Shown in pieces: positions 17,955 through 27,595 of a stretch of DNA of 64,000 nt. Position 1 is the first letter of the stretch. Every line of letters begins with the position of its first letter. The notes under the pieces were generated by a model. It searched no databases. It was not told the origin of the DNA and was given only the letters and a program-made list of their open reading frames with translations. The DNA is from Foetidibacter luteolus (GTDB taxonomy: Bacteria; Bacteroidota; Bacteroidia; Chitinophagales; Chitinophagaceae): the NCBI RefSeq assembly GCF_009650435.1, contig NZ_VVIP01000035.1, positions 310,001 through 374,000 of the forward strand. Direction: 5' to 3'. The position numbers were made by a program, and so were the translations under genes.

Positions 17955-20243
17955 CTATTGCTGCTTTTGCAACACCAGCTTTGATTGAGAAAAATTGTAA
18001 GCGGCATCCAGTATAGCCAGCATGGCTGGCCATTGGGATGCTTCGAAATTTTTGAGCTTGTACATTTTTTGCACCGTGATGGTAATTGTGTTGTTATCGG
18101 CCTTTGCAACGGTGGTAAAACTGCCACAATCGTTGCTGATGGATTTATTAAGCCTGTCTAACCCTTTAACTGTATAGCCGGCCGGCACAGGCATGGAGAT
18201 AGTCCAGCTAAGCGTTCTGGGATAAATTACATCGGCGGGCAGGCTGCGCACCCTGTCTTCTTTCTTTATTTTGGTTTGCCCGCTTATTAATGCAGGCAGC
18301 GCCAAAACTATATCGTTGCCGGCAGTAGCTGTAACTTCGGAAAAGGTAATGTTCTCACTAAATTTAAGGCTGCGTTTTTTAAAGCTGCGGCCATCCTGCA
18401 ACAGTTTAAACGAGCCATAACTTTCCACGGAAAAATCATAATCGTTTTGTGCCACGGCCTTCATCATTTTAGGCTTTTCTTCTTTCCACTCTTTCTTTTG
18501 CTGGGTAAACTCGCTCATGGCTTTTTCTTCGCTTTTGCTGTCCATACCTTCCCACATGCCCAGGCCGTCGTAGTTCTTAAAATCATTCTCCATGTAAGGG
18601 GTTAAGGCCAATGCTTCATCAATAACACTTTCTTTGGCGCAACCTTTTACTTCAACCGTTTTTTCAACGGTCATATTTACCTTATTAACCGGCTCTAATG
18701 TAGCGGCAATGATGGTTGCGATTGAATTAACGGCTGTATCCGCGGCAGGCAACACATCGTTGGCCGCCTTTGACTTTTCGTTATCGTACGTAAACCGGAT
18801 GGCCTGGTTACCCGCAAAATACGATGGCAGTTCCTCGGGGTTAAGGTGCTCATCAGGGTTGCAGTAATACCCATTCTTGTACTTTATTATCCAGCCCACT
18901 TCCTGTGTAAAGGCAACTTTATTCAATAAAGTACGCTGGTTACTGGTGGTAACGATAATTTCGTGGTCTAAGTTTTTTTCCTTCAGCAGGCCGGAGAAAA
19001 CTTTGGCAAAAGCATAGTCGCTCCAGTTATCATACAAAGTATTGGCGCGGATGCTGTAATAGGCTTTTCTTACATAATCATCATCTGCCGCCTCGGTAAT
19101 ACCGCGTTTTTTCATTTGCTTGTACATGCTTTTAATAGTACCACTGATACCTGAGCGCAGGCCCGCAGTGTAATCACCGGTATTGTACAGCTTGTCCGGG
19201 TGAAACCAGAATTGTTTGGCCTTTTCTGTAAGCTCTTCGGTGCTGATATCTTTTTTCATATCCGCCTCGTTCTTAAACCAGATATAATTTTTACTGCTGT
19301 TGCGGGCATAGATAACCTGGAACTTTACAGAGGGCAACTCCATAATGCGGTTAAGAAACCTGGTGTCGGAAATTTTATCGCGGTTATTGTCTTCCCAGCG
19401 GTACACTTTTTTGCCTGAGCTGCCGGTTTGGGTAAAATCCGGGGCGCCCTTTAAGCTTTTATAACCTATGTAATAGTTATCGTTTTCCGTTACCACCTCA
19501 ATTACCTGCTTTGCAACGGGCATAGAGCGGTTGCACAGGTAATACACCGGGGAGAACTCTTTGTAATCCGGGTTATTGGAATATTGCTGTGTATTAAAGT
19601 TTTTGAATTCGTATTCAACTATATCGCCCTCTTCAAGGTCGGATACAGGCAGCTTAAAGAATGCGGGCCGGTACCTGGATGAAAACTTCTCATCGGTGTA
19701 GCTTCTGAACAGGTCTGGCACGGAACGTATATCTTCCACCCTAACGGCATCGGCAAAATCAATATCAGTTACAGAGCCGTCTTTCTTAATTACGCGGGCC
19801 GCAAAGGCATCCCCTTCTGTAGATAACCTGAAATACAAAACGGAGTACTGCTCTATGGCATACTTATCGTTCAGCAATAATTTACGGCGTTCTGTTTCTT
19901 CTACCAGTATCTTGGTATCGTTATTGGCATTGGCCCACAGCAGGGAGCTACCCAGCGTTGGTATGGCAAACAGCAGGCCCCAAAAATTGCGGCCAATTCT
20001 TTTACCGGCACTCAGTCCTTTTTTATCAAACTCAAAACTTGTTTTCTGGCTCAATATAACAGCGCCTTCTGTTGACCATTTGGCGGCTGAAGAAGCGGAA
20101 AAGTCGTTATCGTCTTTCAGCAGGTTGGCTGCTTTGGCATTTTTGGTAAGCAGTTCCAGTTCTCTTTTGTTAATGCGTTGCTGCGAAAAACCGTGCACAC
20201 AACAAGCCACCATAAGAACGCTACAAACAATTATTTTTTTCAT
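17955..20243 (-). CDS. DUF3857 protein with degenerate transglutaminase-like domain
   Basis: A 762-residue exported protein (signal peptide MKKIIVCSVLMVACCVHGFSQ). The DUF3857 region spans about residues 100-300 (SSRYRPAFFKLPVSDLEEGDIVEYEF, PVAKQVIEVVTEND). It is followed by a region where a transglutaminase core should be (about 390-500) and a C-terminal beta-rich domain (SWTISMPVPAGYTVKGLDRLN). In place of the usual G-D-C-K-D/G block it reads NWSDYAFAKVFSGLLKEKNL, so the nucleophilic Cys is missing. It is the second gene of a two-gene operon, starting 19 bp after the stop of an apparently active paralogue. Likely periplasmic; a binding or scaffold role is inferred. The substrate is unknown. 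Confidence 0.8.
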   Translation of the reverse strand: MKKIIVCSVLMVACCVHGFSQQRINKRELELLTKNAKAANLLKDDNDFSASSAAKWSTEGAVILSQKTSFEFDKKGLSAGKRIGRNFWGLLFAIPTLGSSLLWANANNDTKILVEETERRKLLLNDKYAIEQYSVLYFRLSTEGDAFAARVIKKDGSVTDIDFADAVRVEDIRSVPDLFRSYTDEKFSSRYRPAFFKLPVSDLEEGDIVEYEFKNFNTQQYSNNPDYKEFSPVYYLCNRSMPVAKQVIEVVTENDNYYIGYKSLKGAPDFTQTGSSGKKVYRWEDNNRDKISDTRFLNRIMELPSVKFQVIYARNSSKNYIWFKNEADMKKDISTEELTEKAKQFWFHPDKLYNTGDYTAGLRSGISGTIKSMYKQMKKRGITEAADDDYVRKAYYSIRANTLYDNWSDYAFAKVFSGLLKEKNLDHEIIVTTSNQRTLLNKVAFTQEVGWIIKYKNGYYCNPDEHLNPEELPSYFAGNQAIRFTYDNEKSKAANDVLPAADTAVNSIATIIAATLEPVNKVNMTVEKTVEVKGCAKESVIDEALALTPYMENDFKNYDGLGMWEGMDSKSEEKAMSEFTQQKKEWKEEKPKMMKAVAQNDYDFSVESYGSFKLLQDGRSFKKRSLKFSENITFSEVTATAGNDIVLALPALISGQTKIKKEDRVRSLPADVIYPRTLSWTISMPVPAGYTVKGLDRLNKSISNDCGSFTTVAKADNNTITITVQKMYKLKNFEASQWPAMLAILDAAYNFSQSKLVLQKQQ

Positions 20244-20262
20244 GATAACCGGGGTTTAGCAA

Positions 20263-22194
20263 TTACAGTTGTACGGTAATGTTGTTACGGTTGAATTCTT
20301 TTAGTTTATTGATAAAAGTTTTCCAGTTGGCAAACTCGCTGGTGTAAATAACCGGGGAATTTAGCTGCAGCTTTTTTTGCAATACCACTTTGCTGCCATT
20401 TTGGGTGTAAGTGGCTTCTATGTTATTCTTGTTAAAGTCTGCCTTAAATGGCTGGGGCAGGCTTTGCACTTTGGCGTTGGCAGGCAGTTCCAGTGTTACC
20501 TCATCCTGGGCAATAAACACATTGTCCATATCAATAGGGTTTTGCCTGTCTTCTGCAGGTATAAACCTTGTTATCTGGCCGGGAAAGAAATCAATACTGG
20601 TGTAATACAGGTCATCCACCACGGTTACATGGTTGCTTATTTCAATATCGCCTTCCATGGTTATGGGTATATCGCGGTTGGAAAAGTCAGATGTTTTTAC
20701 ATTGCTTATTTCTGAGTTGTTGTTCATTTGAAGCAACGTATTCACAAAATCTTTCCGCTTGTTGGATGGGATGCTGTTATAAATATTGTGAAAGAAGTTT
20801 TTGGCTTCGCCATCAAATTTTAAAGACACATGGCCGGTTATTTTTTCGCCATCCAGTTTTAGCGCGGCTTTTGTGGCAATCTGGTTTTCATCCATAACAG
20901 CAGCGGGTACGGTTTCTACCTTATAGGTTTCGCCATGCTCTACCAATACATTTTTACCTTGTATGCGGTACGCATTTTTGCCCATCGCGGCATATTTTTC
21001 TGTACCGTCCAAAAAGTACGTCTTGCCTTTGAGGTACAATACGCAAATAGCATGGTTATCTACGCACATGGATTGAATTTCTTTCCTGTCGTACGGTATG
21101 TCTTTTGTTCCAATCCAGGCAAAATGTGCATCAAAACCTGCTTGTTTCAGCATCTCCGTAAGCAGGTTGGCCATGCCCTTACAATCGCCGTACTTGTTCT
21201 TATAAACTTCCTGCACTGTTTGCGGAACAAAGCCTGCATAGCCTTCTTCAAATGCTATATAGCGTATGTTATCCTGCACCCAGTAGTACAGGGCTTTTAC
21301 TTTGTCTTCATCGGTAGTTTTGCCCTGCATTAGTTGTGTTACCTGCGCCTTAACTGCATCCGGGTTATTGTCTGCCTTTTTATACAGGAAATCATACCAG
21401 GCATACATATCATCCAGCGATTTAAAGCCATTGTACTGCTTTTGGTTAACGCTGTAACTGCGTACGGTTATCACCAGGTGGGGCAAATAATATGGACGTG
21501 AAAGAGAAGATGGCTCCCGCTTTATAGCACTCAGGTTTTCTATGGTAAATGAGTAAGAGGTAAGGTTCTTTTCTTTTTTGGTCTCTTTTTTAATACGGTA
21601 GCCTGTAAAATTTTTCTCAGTTATCTCAAGCTGCAACCAGTCCGGCACCTTAAAGGTTATGCTGGTACTCCGCACCGGAAAGCCTTCGTGAAAGAATACA
21701 CGGGTTAAATATTTGGCGTCAGTATATTCATAGTTGTATTTAAACCGGCAGCGCTGGCCCATTTCCTCAGCTTTAAAGCCGTAGAACATGCCATAATTAT
21801 CATCCAGGAAAATAGCGTCATCGGTAAGCGAAACTTTTTCCGGAGCATACTTCTGGCTTTTAAACCTGCTGCCATAAAATATCTCGAAATCGTAATCCTT
21901 TAGTTTCACAAACTGGTTATACCCAACCAGGTAGCCAACATTCGCCTGGTTTTCAATGGCCACCATCTCCACATTGCCTTTTTCAAAAGCGGTAACCACC
22001 GGTTGGTTATTTACGCCTTTGGTGGTAGCGAATTCCACTTCTTTTTCTACCAGGTAAGCGCCGTATTTGGCTTTTTTATTCAGCTTTTTAAGAAAGGAAG
22101 CCTGCATTACGCCTTCGCCGTCAGAGGTTTGAAGCTGGGCATTTAACTGCACGGTACAGATTAATAGAGCTAAAAGAATATTAGCCTTTCTCAT
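20263..22194 (-). CDS. DUF3857/transglutaminase-like protein with intact catalytic triad
   Basis: A 643-residue exported protein (signal MRKANILLALLICTVQLNAQ). It has an N-terminal DUF3857 beta domain (about 40-260). The papain-like transglutaminase core (about 285-400) has Cys in KYGDCKGMANLLTEMLKQAGF, His in VDNHAICVLYL and Asp in YFLDGTEKYAA, the expected Cys-His-Asp order. A C-terminal domain ends in LPANAKVQSLPQPFKADFN. The family is common in Bacteroidota and its natural substrate is not known; an envelope role is inferred from the signal peptide. It is the first gene of the operon with the degenerate paralogue, 19 bp apart, with a shared terminator. Confidence 0.85.
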   Translation of the reverse strand: MRKANILLALLICTVQLNAQLQTSDGEGVMQASFLKKLNKKAKYGAYLVEKEVEFATTKGVNNQPVVTAFEKGNVEMVAIENQANVGYLVGYNQFVKLKDYDFEIFYGSRFKSQKYAPEKVSLTDDAIFLDDNYGMFYGFKAEEMGQRCRFKYNYEYTDAKYLTRVFFHEGFPVRSTSITFKVPDWLQLEITEKNFTGYRIKKETKKEKNLTSYSFTIENLSAIKREPSSLSRPYYLPHLVITVRSYSVNQKQYNGFKSLDDMYAWYDFLYKKADNNPDAVKAQVTQLMQGKTTDEDKVKALYYWVQDNIRYIAFEEGYAGFVPQTVQEVYKNKYGDCKGMANLLTEMLKQAGFDAHFAWIGTKDIPYDRKEIQSMCVDNHAICVLYLKGKTYFLDGTEKYAAMGKNAYRIQGKNVLVEHGETYKVETVPAAVMDENQIATKAALKLDGEKITGHVSLKFDGEAKNFFHNIYNSIPSNKRKDFVNTLLQMNNNSEISNVKTSDFSNRDIPITMEGDIEISNHVTVVDDLYYTSIDFFPGQITRFIPAEDRQNPIDMDNVFIAQDEVTLELPANAKVQSLPQPFKADFNKNNIEATYTQNGSKVVLQKKLQLNSPVIYTSEFANWKTFINKLKEFNRNNITVQL

Positions 22195-22448
22195 GAGTGT
22201 TTTTTGGGTTTAGAATGAACAAAAAATTACCGCAATTTCAGCAATTCTACTCTATTCCCGTTTAAAAAATGATGAAATGAAGCTTAATTTTTTGGGATAT
22301 GGTTTGCTGCGCAAACGTTTGAGCAATAATAATTGTCCGGGCTAAACGGCTACTATGAGGCTGCTGTTGTGTCACTCACTTGTACGGCTGGTAACGCTAT
22401 TCACCATTGTGCAGCCTGTTCATTTAATCCTGCCGGTAGCAGGTGCAA

Positions 22449-23039
22449 CTACTTTATTTTAAAGAAAAACAGGGGCGTTTTGGCGGCATAACTCCTGTAG
22501 CTGTTGCCAAACCTGGCCACCAGTTTTTTTTCTTCCAGCCAGCCGCCAATAACTACATATAAGGTATTTATCCCGCAGGAGATAAGGTTTTTGAGACTGG
22601 GTTTCCATAAAAAGAGTGCCCATATAACCAGCAATGTGCCTGCGTACAAAGGATGGCGCATGTATTTGTGCAAACCCGTTTTAACCAACCCGATAGTATG
22701 GGTTTTATTTGAAAACGCATCCAGGCCGGTCATTTCTGAAAAATACACCCTGGCGCATACGGACATAATGATAGCCCCGGCAACACCTGCTACAACCGCC
22801 ACAACTTTTTGCCAGGCTGCGGCGTTCCAAAATAAAGGAGAATTGTTTATACCCGCATGATACATGACAACAGCAATGAGCGTGACAAAAGCAAAAACGG
22901 CATAATAAAAACGGTAATATTTGTAGCTGCGGCCCATCGCTTTCATCATTCTTTGCTTAACAGCTTCAGCAGCAAAAAAGCTGTGAAAAAAAGCATACGC
23001 AATCCATAATACCGCCAGTATAAGATGATAATTTTCCAT
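22449..23039 (-). CDS. Isoprenylcysteine carboxyl methyltransferase (ICMT)/NnrU-like membrane protein
   Basis: A 196-residue integral membrane protein with five or six hydrophobic segments. The C-terminal half carries the ICMT/PEMT signature HPLYAGTLLVIWALFLW followed by GGWLEEKKLVARFGNSYRSYAAKTP, the part that binds SAM in family members (R/K-HP-Y-x(n)-E-E-x-x-L). The N-terminus resembles NnrU-like proteins (LWIAYAFFHSFFA). The methyl acceptor is unknown; bacteria have no prenylated CaaX proteins, so a lipid or quinone substrate is more likely. It lies 26 bp downstream of the frameshifted hydrolase gene, in the same direction, and may be co-transcribed with it. Confidence 0.8.
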   Translation of the reverse strand: MENYHLILAVLWIAYAFFHSFFAAEAVKQRMMKAMGRSYKYYRFYYAVFAFVTLIAVVMYHAGINNSPLFWNAAAWQKVVAVVAGVAGAIIMSVCARVYFSEMTGLDAFSNKTHTIGLVKTGLHKYMRHPLYAGTLLVIWALFLWKPSLKNLISCGINTLYVVIGGWLEEKKLVARFGNSYRSYAAKTPLFFFKIK

Positions 23040-23065
23040 GCAGTATAAAAATTACAAAACCCGCC

Positions 23066-24309
23066 CTAATAATATGCCAACTTAAAGGCATCAAGATTAG
23101 GCAGGTATTTTCTGTGCCTACCTAATTCATACCGGTAGATTATTTCACCTATTTCCCTGAAAAAAGGGTAGCCTGTTTCTTCATACTCATATTTGTCATC
23201 GTTAAGTATGCCGTCTCTGTTAACATATATTACAGCACTTAGCATGAATTCTACATTGTGCTTAAAGTCCGCTATGTAAGCCACATCGGTTAAAAAGCCA
23301 TAAGACCAGCCTGTTTTATTGAAAGAACGGATATAGTCCGGCAGGTGTTGCCTGCCATCCTTAAACCAGAAAAATTTGGTATAGCTGTCAAAATACTCCG
23401 TTGTATCGTACCGCGGGTACTTGCTTTCCCGGGGCAATTCGCTCATGTATTGCCGCAAAAAAGCATAATCCAGGCTATCCAGCCCAAAACGCTGCGCCGG
23501 CTTTACGGACAAAGGGAAAATTGCCGACTGTAGGATCTGCTGCAAATCCTCCAAGGGTGCATTATTGTGCGTGGTAAAATCCATCGGCGTTTGTATCAAA
23601 GAATCCTGCCGGTTGTAATGCCCCTTTCCAATGAAGACCTTTTTGCTAAAGTCAAACTCTACCCTGCTTACCGCCGCAGGCTGATAATACAATACACTAT
23701 CTCCGTTTTTAAACCGAACAGGATTTGTATGCCTGTTTTCATCCTCATTCATCGGCATAAACCTGCGGGTAATGCGTATGTCTTTATATCCCTTTTTCCA
23801 TAGCTCCAAGTTAATATACTGCTGCCCCAAAAACTCATACAACCTGTTATAGGCGTTGTTATCACTTACCAAAAACACTTTCTTAATATAATGGGCAAGC
23901 GAAGGCCTATAGTTTTCGGCTGAAGAATCATATTGCACTGCTACCTGTTTGTTGTAGCCGCTGTCCGTCAACATAGCCGTATTTTTCTCAATCCCGTACT
24001 GCTTTAGGGCATGCAACTTTTGCAGCGCCAGGAATGCCAGCGGCATTTTAACTGTAGAAGCCGGTTGAAATAACGGTTACGGTCAACATTAAAAAAATAG
24101 TGGTGCAGGTGCGGGTTGTTCTTTTTATCCCGGTTTATCTGTGTATAAATAAGCTGATATTGGTAGGTACCAGGGCTGTCAAGCACCTGCTTTAAGCGTT
24201 TAGAAGCCCCTGCATACAAAAGTTCTTTTAACCATTTGTGAGTTTTAGTTTGTGCACAAGCACAATATGCGCAGCAAAGGAAGGTGAGCAATAAAAAAGG
24301 TTTTCGCAT
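23066..24309 (-). pseudogene. Class A beta-lactamase-like serine hydrolase, frameshifted
   Basis: Two reading frames together give one exported serine hydrolase. The first part (24309 to about 24070) has a signal peptide MRKPFLLLTFLCCAYCACAQ and ends in frame with HHYFFNVDRNRYF. After the TTT run at 24068-24070 (minus strand) the protein continues in the other frame as QPASTVKMPLAFLALQKLHALKQYG. One missing T explains the break. Motifs kept are STVK (SxxK nucleophile), SDNNAYN (SDN) and NKTGWSYGF (KTG), the three class A boxes. The clear Glu166-type omega loop was not found, so a D,D-peptidase or esterase is as likely as a beta-lactamase. The break could be a true mutation or a sequencing error in a short homopolymer. 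It lies downstream of ompA but behind a terminator. Confidence 0.85.
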
Positions 24310-24346
24310 AATAAGGCATTCCGGTTAACAACATTGGCCAAAAAAG

Positions 24347-24380
24347 AAAAAACCGTCTCACAAAAGTGAGACGGTTTTTG
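24347..24380. terminator. Strong bidirectional terminator downstream of the OmpA-like gene
   Basis: A perfect stem AAAAACCGTCTCAC / GTGAGACGGTTTTT with loop AAAA. It lies about 20 bp beyond the stop of the OmpA-like gene and separates it from the hydrolase gene. Confidence 0.92.
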
Positions 24381-24401
24381 GATGCAAAAAGTATCTATGA
24401 T

Positions 24402-25913
24402 TTATTTAGTCTTTTTGTACTGTGGGTGCGGGGCAGGAACTGTGCTTGGGCCAGTTTCTGATGTGCCTTGCAGGTCAACTGTGTTAGCATCACCCATTTG
24501 ACCGTAAGTGAAGATGAAACGGCTTTCAGCAACACCTTGTTTTTCAACCAGGTATTTGATAACTGCATTAACCCTATCCCAGCTTAACTGCTGTTCGCGT
24601 TTGTTGGTTGCACCGTAACCGATAACTTTCACGTTACAAGTTGGGTTGCTGTTAATCTGCTGTGCAGCGCTTGTTAAGATAGCTTGTGCATCTTTGCTTA
24701 AAGTAACGCTACCTGCTTTAAATGTAACGCTTGGTAGGCTGATTTCGCAAGTTGGTTTTGCAGTAAGAGTTTTCATGGCTTCCCTTAGCTCAGCGCAGCA
24801 AGGAGGCTCAGGACATTTACCTACGCCATCTGCATCAACAGGGAAGCAGCTTTGGGCAGTAAGTAATTCTTTGTCTTTGTAGTCAGGAACGCCGTCGCCA
24901 TCTGTATCTTTAGCTACACCGTGGCTGTCAACCGGAGAACCAGCGGGAGTGTTAGGCTCCTGGTCAAACTGGTCTGTTACACCATCACCGTCTGCATCAG
25001 GCAGAACAGGAGTTGGGATTTTCATGTGCTTGGGCACATTCAGCTCGTTGTAGATAAAGTTGTTTGGATTGATCCACCAAAGAGGAGCAACTTTTTTGGA
25101 AGTGCTGCCGAGGTTGAAGTTCATCCTTGCAGTGGTTAGGCTGTAGATGTCGCGGTTGCCACCAGCACCTTTTTGGCCATCCAGGTAGTCATAACCTGAA
25201 GAAGGAGTAGTGAACCTTTGTTCTACACCGATATTCCACCTGTCGCTAACTTTGAAAGCGATACCGCCACCAAAGCTAAGACCGTGCAATAAAGTCCAGC
25301 CTTTTCTGCCGTTAACTTCTTCGCCTAAAACAGTTCCTATAATACCAGACTGGGTATTAGGAAGTCCTTGGCCGTAGAAGTTGTGCCATTCGCCCTGGGC
25401 ATTTTTCTGCTGAACCTGTGTCATAATCAGGTCAGAACCCACCAACAAGTAGATGTTGGTTTTAGGATTGCCCCTGTAGTGGCTGATGGTGTTAAGGGAA
25501 GCGATCAGGTCAATTGCACCTGAGTGGGTTTTAGCCCTAAACTCCCTTGAGAAATTGTCCTGGTAGGCACTTGGTTCACCATAAGTAAAGTGGCCAAAGT
25601 AACCAAACCTCAAAGAGAATACATGTCCGAGTGCTTTTCTAAGTGAGATACCACCACCGAAACCGGCTTTAGATTTGATATCTCCCGCTATTACCGCATA
25701 CCCTGCTGCAATACCCAGTTCCCATTGGCTTTTTGGCTTGGCGGGATAAGGATACTGGTTGTTTCTAAATTCGCTGTACTGTGGCATGTCTTTTACAGAT
25801 ACTTTCGACGAATCCAGGGCGTAGTCTGCGTTTGCGTCATTACGTTGCGCAAACGAAACTGTTGAAATAAGGCTTAATAAGCCTGCTACCAAAGCGTACT
25901 TTTTGCTTGCCAT
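24402..25913 (-). CDS. OmpA-family outer-membrane protein with thrombospondin type 3 repeats
   Basis: A 503-residue outer-membrane protein. Signal peptide MASKKYALVAGLLSLISTVSFAQ; N-terminal beta-barrel of about residues 60-290 (WELGIAAGYAVIAGDIKSKAGFGGGISL, FSLRFGYFGHFTYG). A Ca-binding linker carries DADGDGVTDQFDQE and DTDGDGVPDYKDKE (TSP3-like, about 305-350). A short Cys pair follows (SCFPVDADGVGKCPEPPCC). The C-terminal OmpA/MotB-like domain (about 395-485) has SVTFKAGSVTLSKDAQAILTSAAQQI and KREQQLSWDRVNAVIKYLVEKQGV, which normally bind peptidoglycan. It links the outer membrane to the cell wall. It has the best promoter in the window and a strong terminator, so it is probably abundant and monocistronic. 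Confidence 0.92.
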   Translation of the reverse strand: MASKKYALVAGLLSLISTVSFAQRNDANADYALDSSKVSVKDMPQYSEFRNNQYPYPAKPKSQWELGIAAGYAVIAGDIKSKAGFGGGISLRKALGHVFSLRFGYFGHFTYGEPSAYQDNFSREFRAKTHSGAIDLIASLNTISHYRGNPKTNIYLLVGSDLIMTQVQQKNAQGEWHNFYGQGLPNTQSGIIGTVLGEEVNGRKGWTLLHGLSFGGGIAFKVSDRWNIGVEQRFTTPSSGYDYLDGQKGAGGNRDIYSLTTARMNFNLGSTSKKVAPLWWINPNNFIYNELNVPKHMKIPTPVLPDADGDGVTDQFDQEPNTPAGSPVDSHGVAKDTDGDGVPDYKDKELLTAQSCFPVDADGVGKCPEPPCCAELREAMKTLTAKPTCEISLPSVTFKAGSVTLSKDAQAILTSAAQQINSNPTCNVKVIGYGATNKREQQLSWDRVNAVIKYLVEKQGVAESRFIFTYGQMGDANTVDLQGTSETGPSTVPAPHPQYKKTK

Positions 25914-25963
25914 AGGTATTTTTTAAGATTATTGTTTAATGTTTCCCTAATAAATATCACCCG

Positions 25964-25994
25964 CAAATTTATGTAATGGCTATGAATTACCAAA
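25964..25994 (-). promoter_or_regulatory. Consensus Bacteroidota promoter of the OmpA-like gene
   Basis: On the minus strand TTTG (25991-25994), 19 bp, then TAAATTTG (25964-25971) match the -33/-7 consensus exactly. The start codon lies about 50 bp downstream. Confidence 0.8.
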
Positions 25995-26379
25995 TTTTTG
26001 CGATTTATTTTCTATGTGTGCTCAAAGCTGTAGCAAACACATTTATATATAATTATGTAACCTTTCACCAGATAGCTTTTATATAAGCCTGCTGTTTTTG
26101 CAGCGGCATTTAACCTATTGCAAACACAATGCCGTATAGTTAACAAAACATAAATATGTTTTATTTGTTGGCCTGGGTGTGTTCCGTTGAACCATTATCA
26201 AGACGTGCCTGCATTATCTACATATATTACTTAAGATGTCAGTTACATTACTTCCATACTAAAATTTCAACCGTCACAACTTAAAGCTATTTCACCTATT
26301 TGCCCGGCGAGGCGATACCTAAAAGACATTTCGTTTTTACCTGGGAGCTGCGAGTGAAACATGCGGCGTGCTGCACTTT

Positions 26380-26485
26380 GGGTGAGGGATTGCAGCGGAT
26401 ACCCCGCTGAAGCCTTTGCAGCATGGCCTTGTGGCGGAGTATGAGCGGAAAGCCCGACCCCTTGCGCAGCTTGGGGGCACCCCCT
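26380..26485 (-). repeat. Dispersed repeat R1, copy C (short form)
   Basis: Reverse orientation, reading GGTGAGGGATTGCAGCGGAT to CTTGGGGGCACCCCC on the plus strand. Apart from this and the ompA promoter, nothing recognisable was seen in the 719-bp spacer 25914-26632. Confidence 0.85.
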
Positions 26486-26632
26486 GAAAATGTTGTTTAC
26501 GTTTAACTAAAGGCTGCACGGGTTAGCTTACCCCCCGGACAAACAGGTTTGCGGTGAGGGAAAATACAATCCCTAAAATTGAATATATGCTGCAATATTA
26601 ATAGGAACTATATTGCAGCTAAGTTCAGCATC

Positions 26633-27595
26633 ATGGAAAAAGCGCTAAAAGTTATTCAGAAAGAGCTTGCAGAATTCGAGGGACATTTCAGGGAGGCCGT
26701 TAAAAGCAGGGTAGCGCTGCTAGACAGGATTATGGCATATATAGTAAAACGCAAAGGCAAGCAACTGCGCCCTATGTTTGTTTTATTAAGCGCTAAACTG
26801 GGTGGGGAAATAAATCCATCCACCTACCGGGCCGCATCGCTGGTGGAGCTGTTGCATACCGCCACGCTTGTACATGACGATGTGGTGGATGAATCTATGG
26901 AACGCCGGGGTTTTTTTTCGCTTAACGCGGTATGGAAAAACAAAATTGCCGTGCTGGTAGGCGATTATCTTTTATCCAAAGGCCTGCTACTTTCCCTTAA
27001 CCATAAAGATTACCAGGCGCTGCAAATACTTTCTGACGCTGTGAAACTGATGAGCGAAGGCGAATTGCTGCAAATGGAAAAATCACGCAAACTAAACCTG
27101 GATGAGCAGGTTTATTACGAAATAATAAAAGGCAAAACCGCGTCGCTGCTGGCATCTGCCTGCGCTGCCGGGGCTTCTACCACTTTTGAAGACCCCACGG
27201 CCACGCAAACCATGCAAAAGTTTGGTGAAATGGTGGGCATGGCGTTCCAGGTAAAAGACGACCTTTTTGACTACAGCAACCAAAACATAGGTAAACCTAC
27301 CGGCAACGACATTAAAGAAAAAAAATTAACCCTGCCGCTTATTTATACGCTCAATAACTGCAGCCGTGAACTTAAGCGCAAGCTTATATATATTATTAAG
27401 AACGAGAATACCCAAAAGGATAAAGTAAAGTTTGTTACAGACGCCGTACAGGAAAACGGTGGCATTGCCTACGCTACAGAAAAAATGCTTTACTTTAGAA
27501 ATGAGGCCCTTGCCCTTTTGCATCAATTTCCTCAAAATGAAGTAAGGGATGCCCTGGAAGACCTGGTTCGTTTTACTACAGACCGTAAATTTTAA
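26633..27595 (+). CDS. Long-chain polyprenyl diphosphate synthase
   Basis: A 320-residue trans-isoprenyl diphosphate synthase that condenses isopentenyl diphosphate onto allylic diphosphates, probably to make the menaquinone side chain. The first Asp-rich motif is LVHDDVVDESMERRG and the second is FQVKDDLFDYS; KRKGKQLRPMFVLLSAKLGG and SEGELLQMEKSRKLN are the other conserved blocks. The start was set at the ATG at 26633 (MEKALKVIQKEL); an upstream in-frame TTG at 26579 would add 18 residues without family support. Product chain length cannot be read safely. The stop codon directly abuts the recJ start, so the two form an operon. Confidence 0.93.
   Translation: MEKALKVIQKELAEFEGHFREAVKSRVALLDRIMAYIVKRKGKQLRPMFVLLSAKLGGEINPSTYRAASLVELLHTATLVHDDVVDESMERRGFFSLNAVWKNKIAVLVGDYLLSKGLLLSLNHKDYQALQILSDAVKLMSEGELLQMEKSRKLNLDEQVYYEIIKGKTASLLASACAAGASTTFEDPTATQTMQKFGEMVGMAFQVKDDLFDYSNQNIGKPTGNDIKEKKLTLPLIYTLNNCSRELKRKLIYIIKNENTQKDKVKFVTDAVQENGGIAYATEKMLYFRNEALALLHQFPQNEVRDALEDLVRFTTDRKF

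Noticed and set aside
23066..24046. The 326-residue frame as a complete hydrolase
   Set aside because: It lacks the signal peptide and begins inside the SxxK motif; both are supplied by the upstream frame, so the gene is split by a frameshift.
26337..26519. Small ORFs with the protein pattern PPSCARGRAFRSYS (also near 5475, 16365, 34584, 43333, 57649)
   Set aside because: They are translations of repeat R1 in whichever frame happens to be open; the DNA is conserved, not the protein.
26579..26632. Upstream TTG start for the polyprenyl synthase
   Set aside because: The added 18 residues do not fit the family, and the ATG at 26633 begins the conserved N-terminus.
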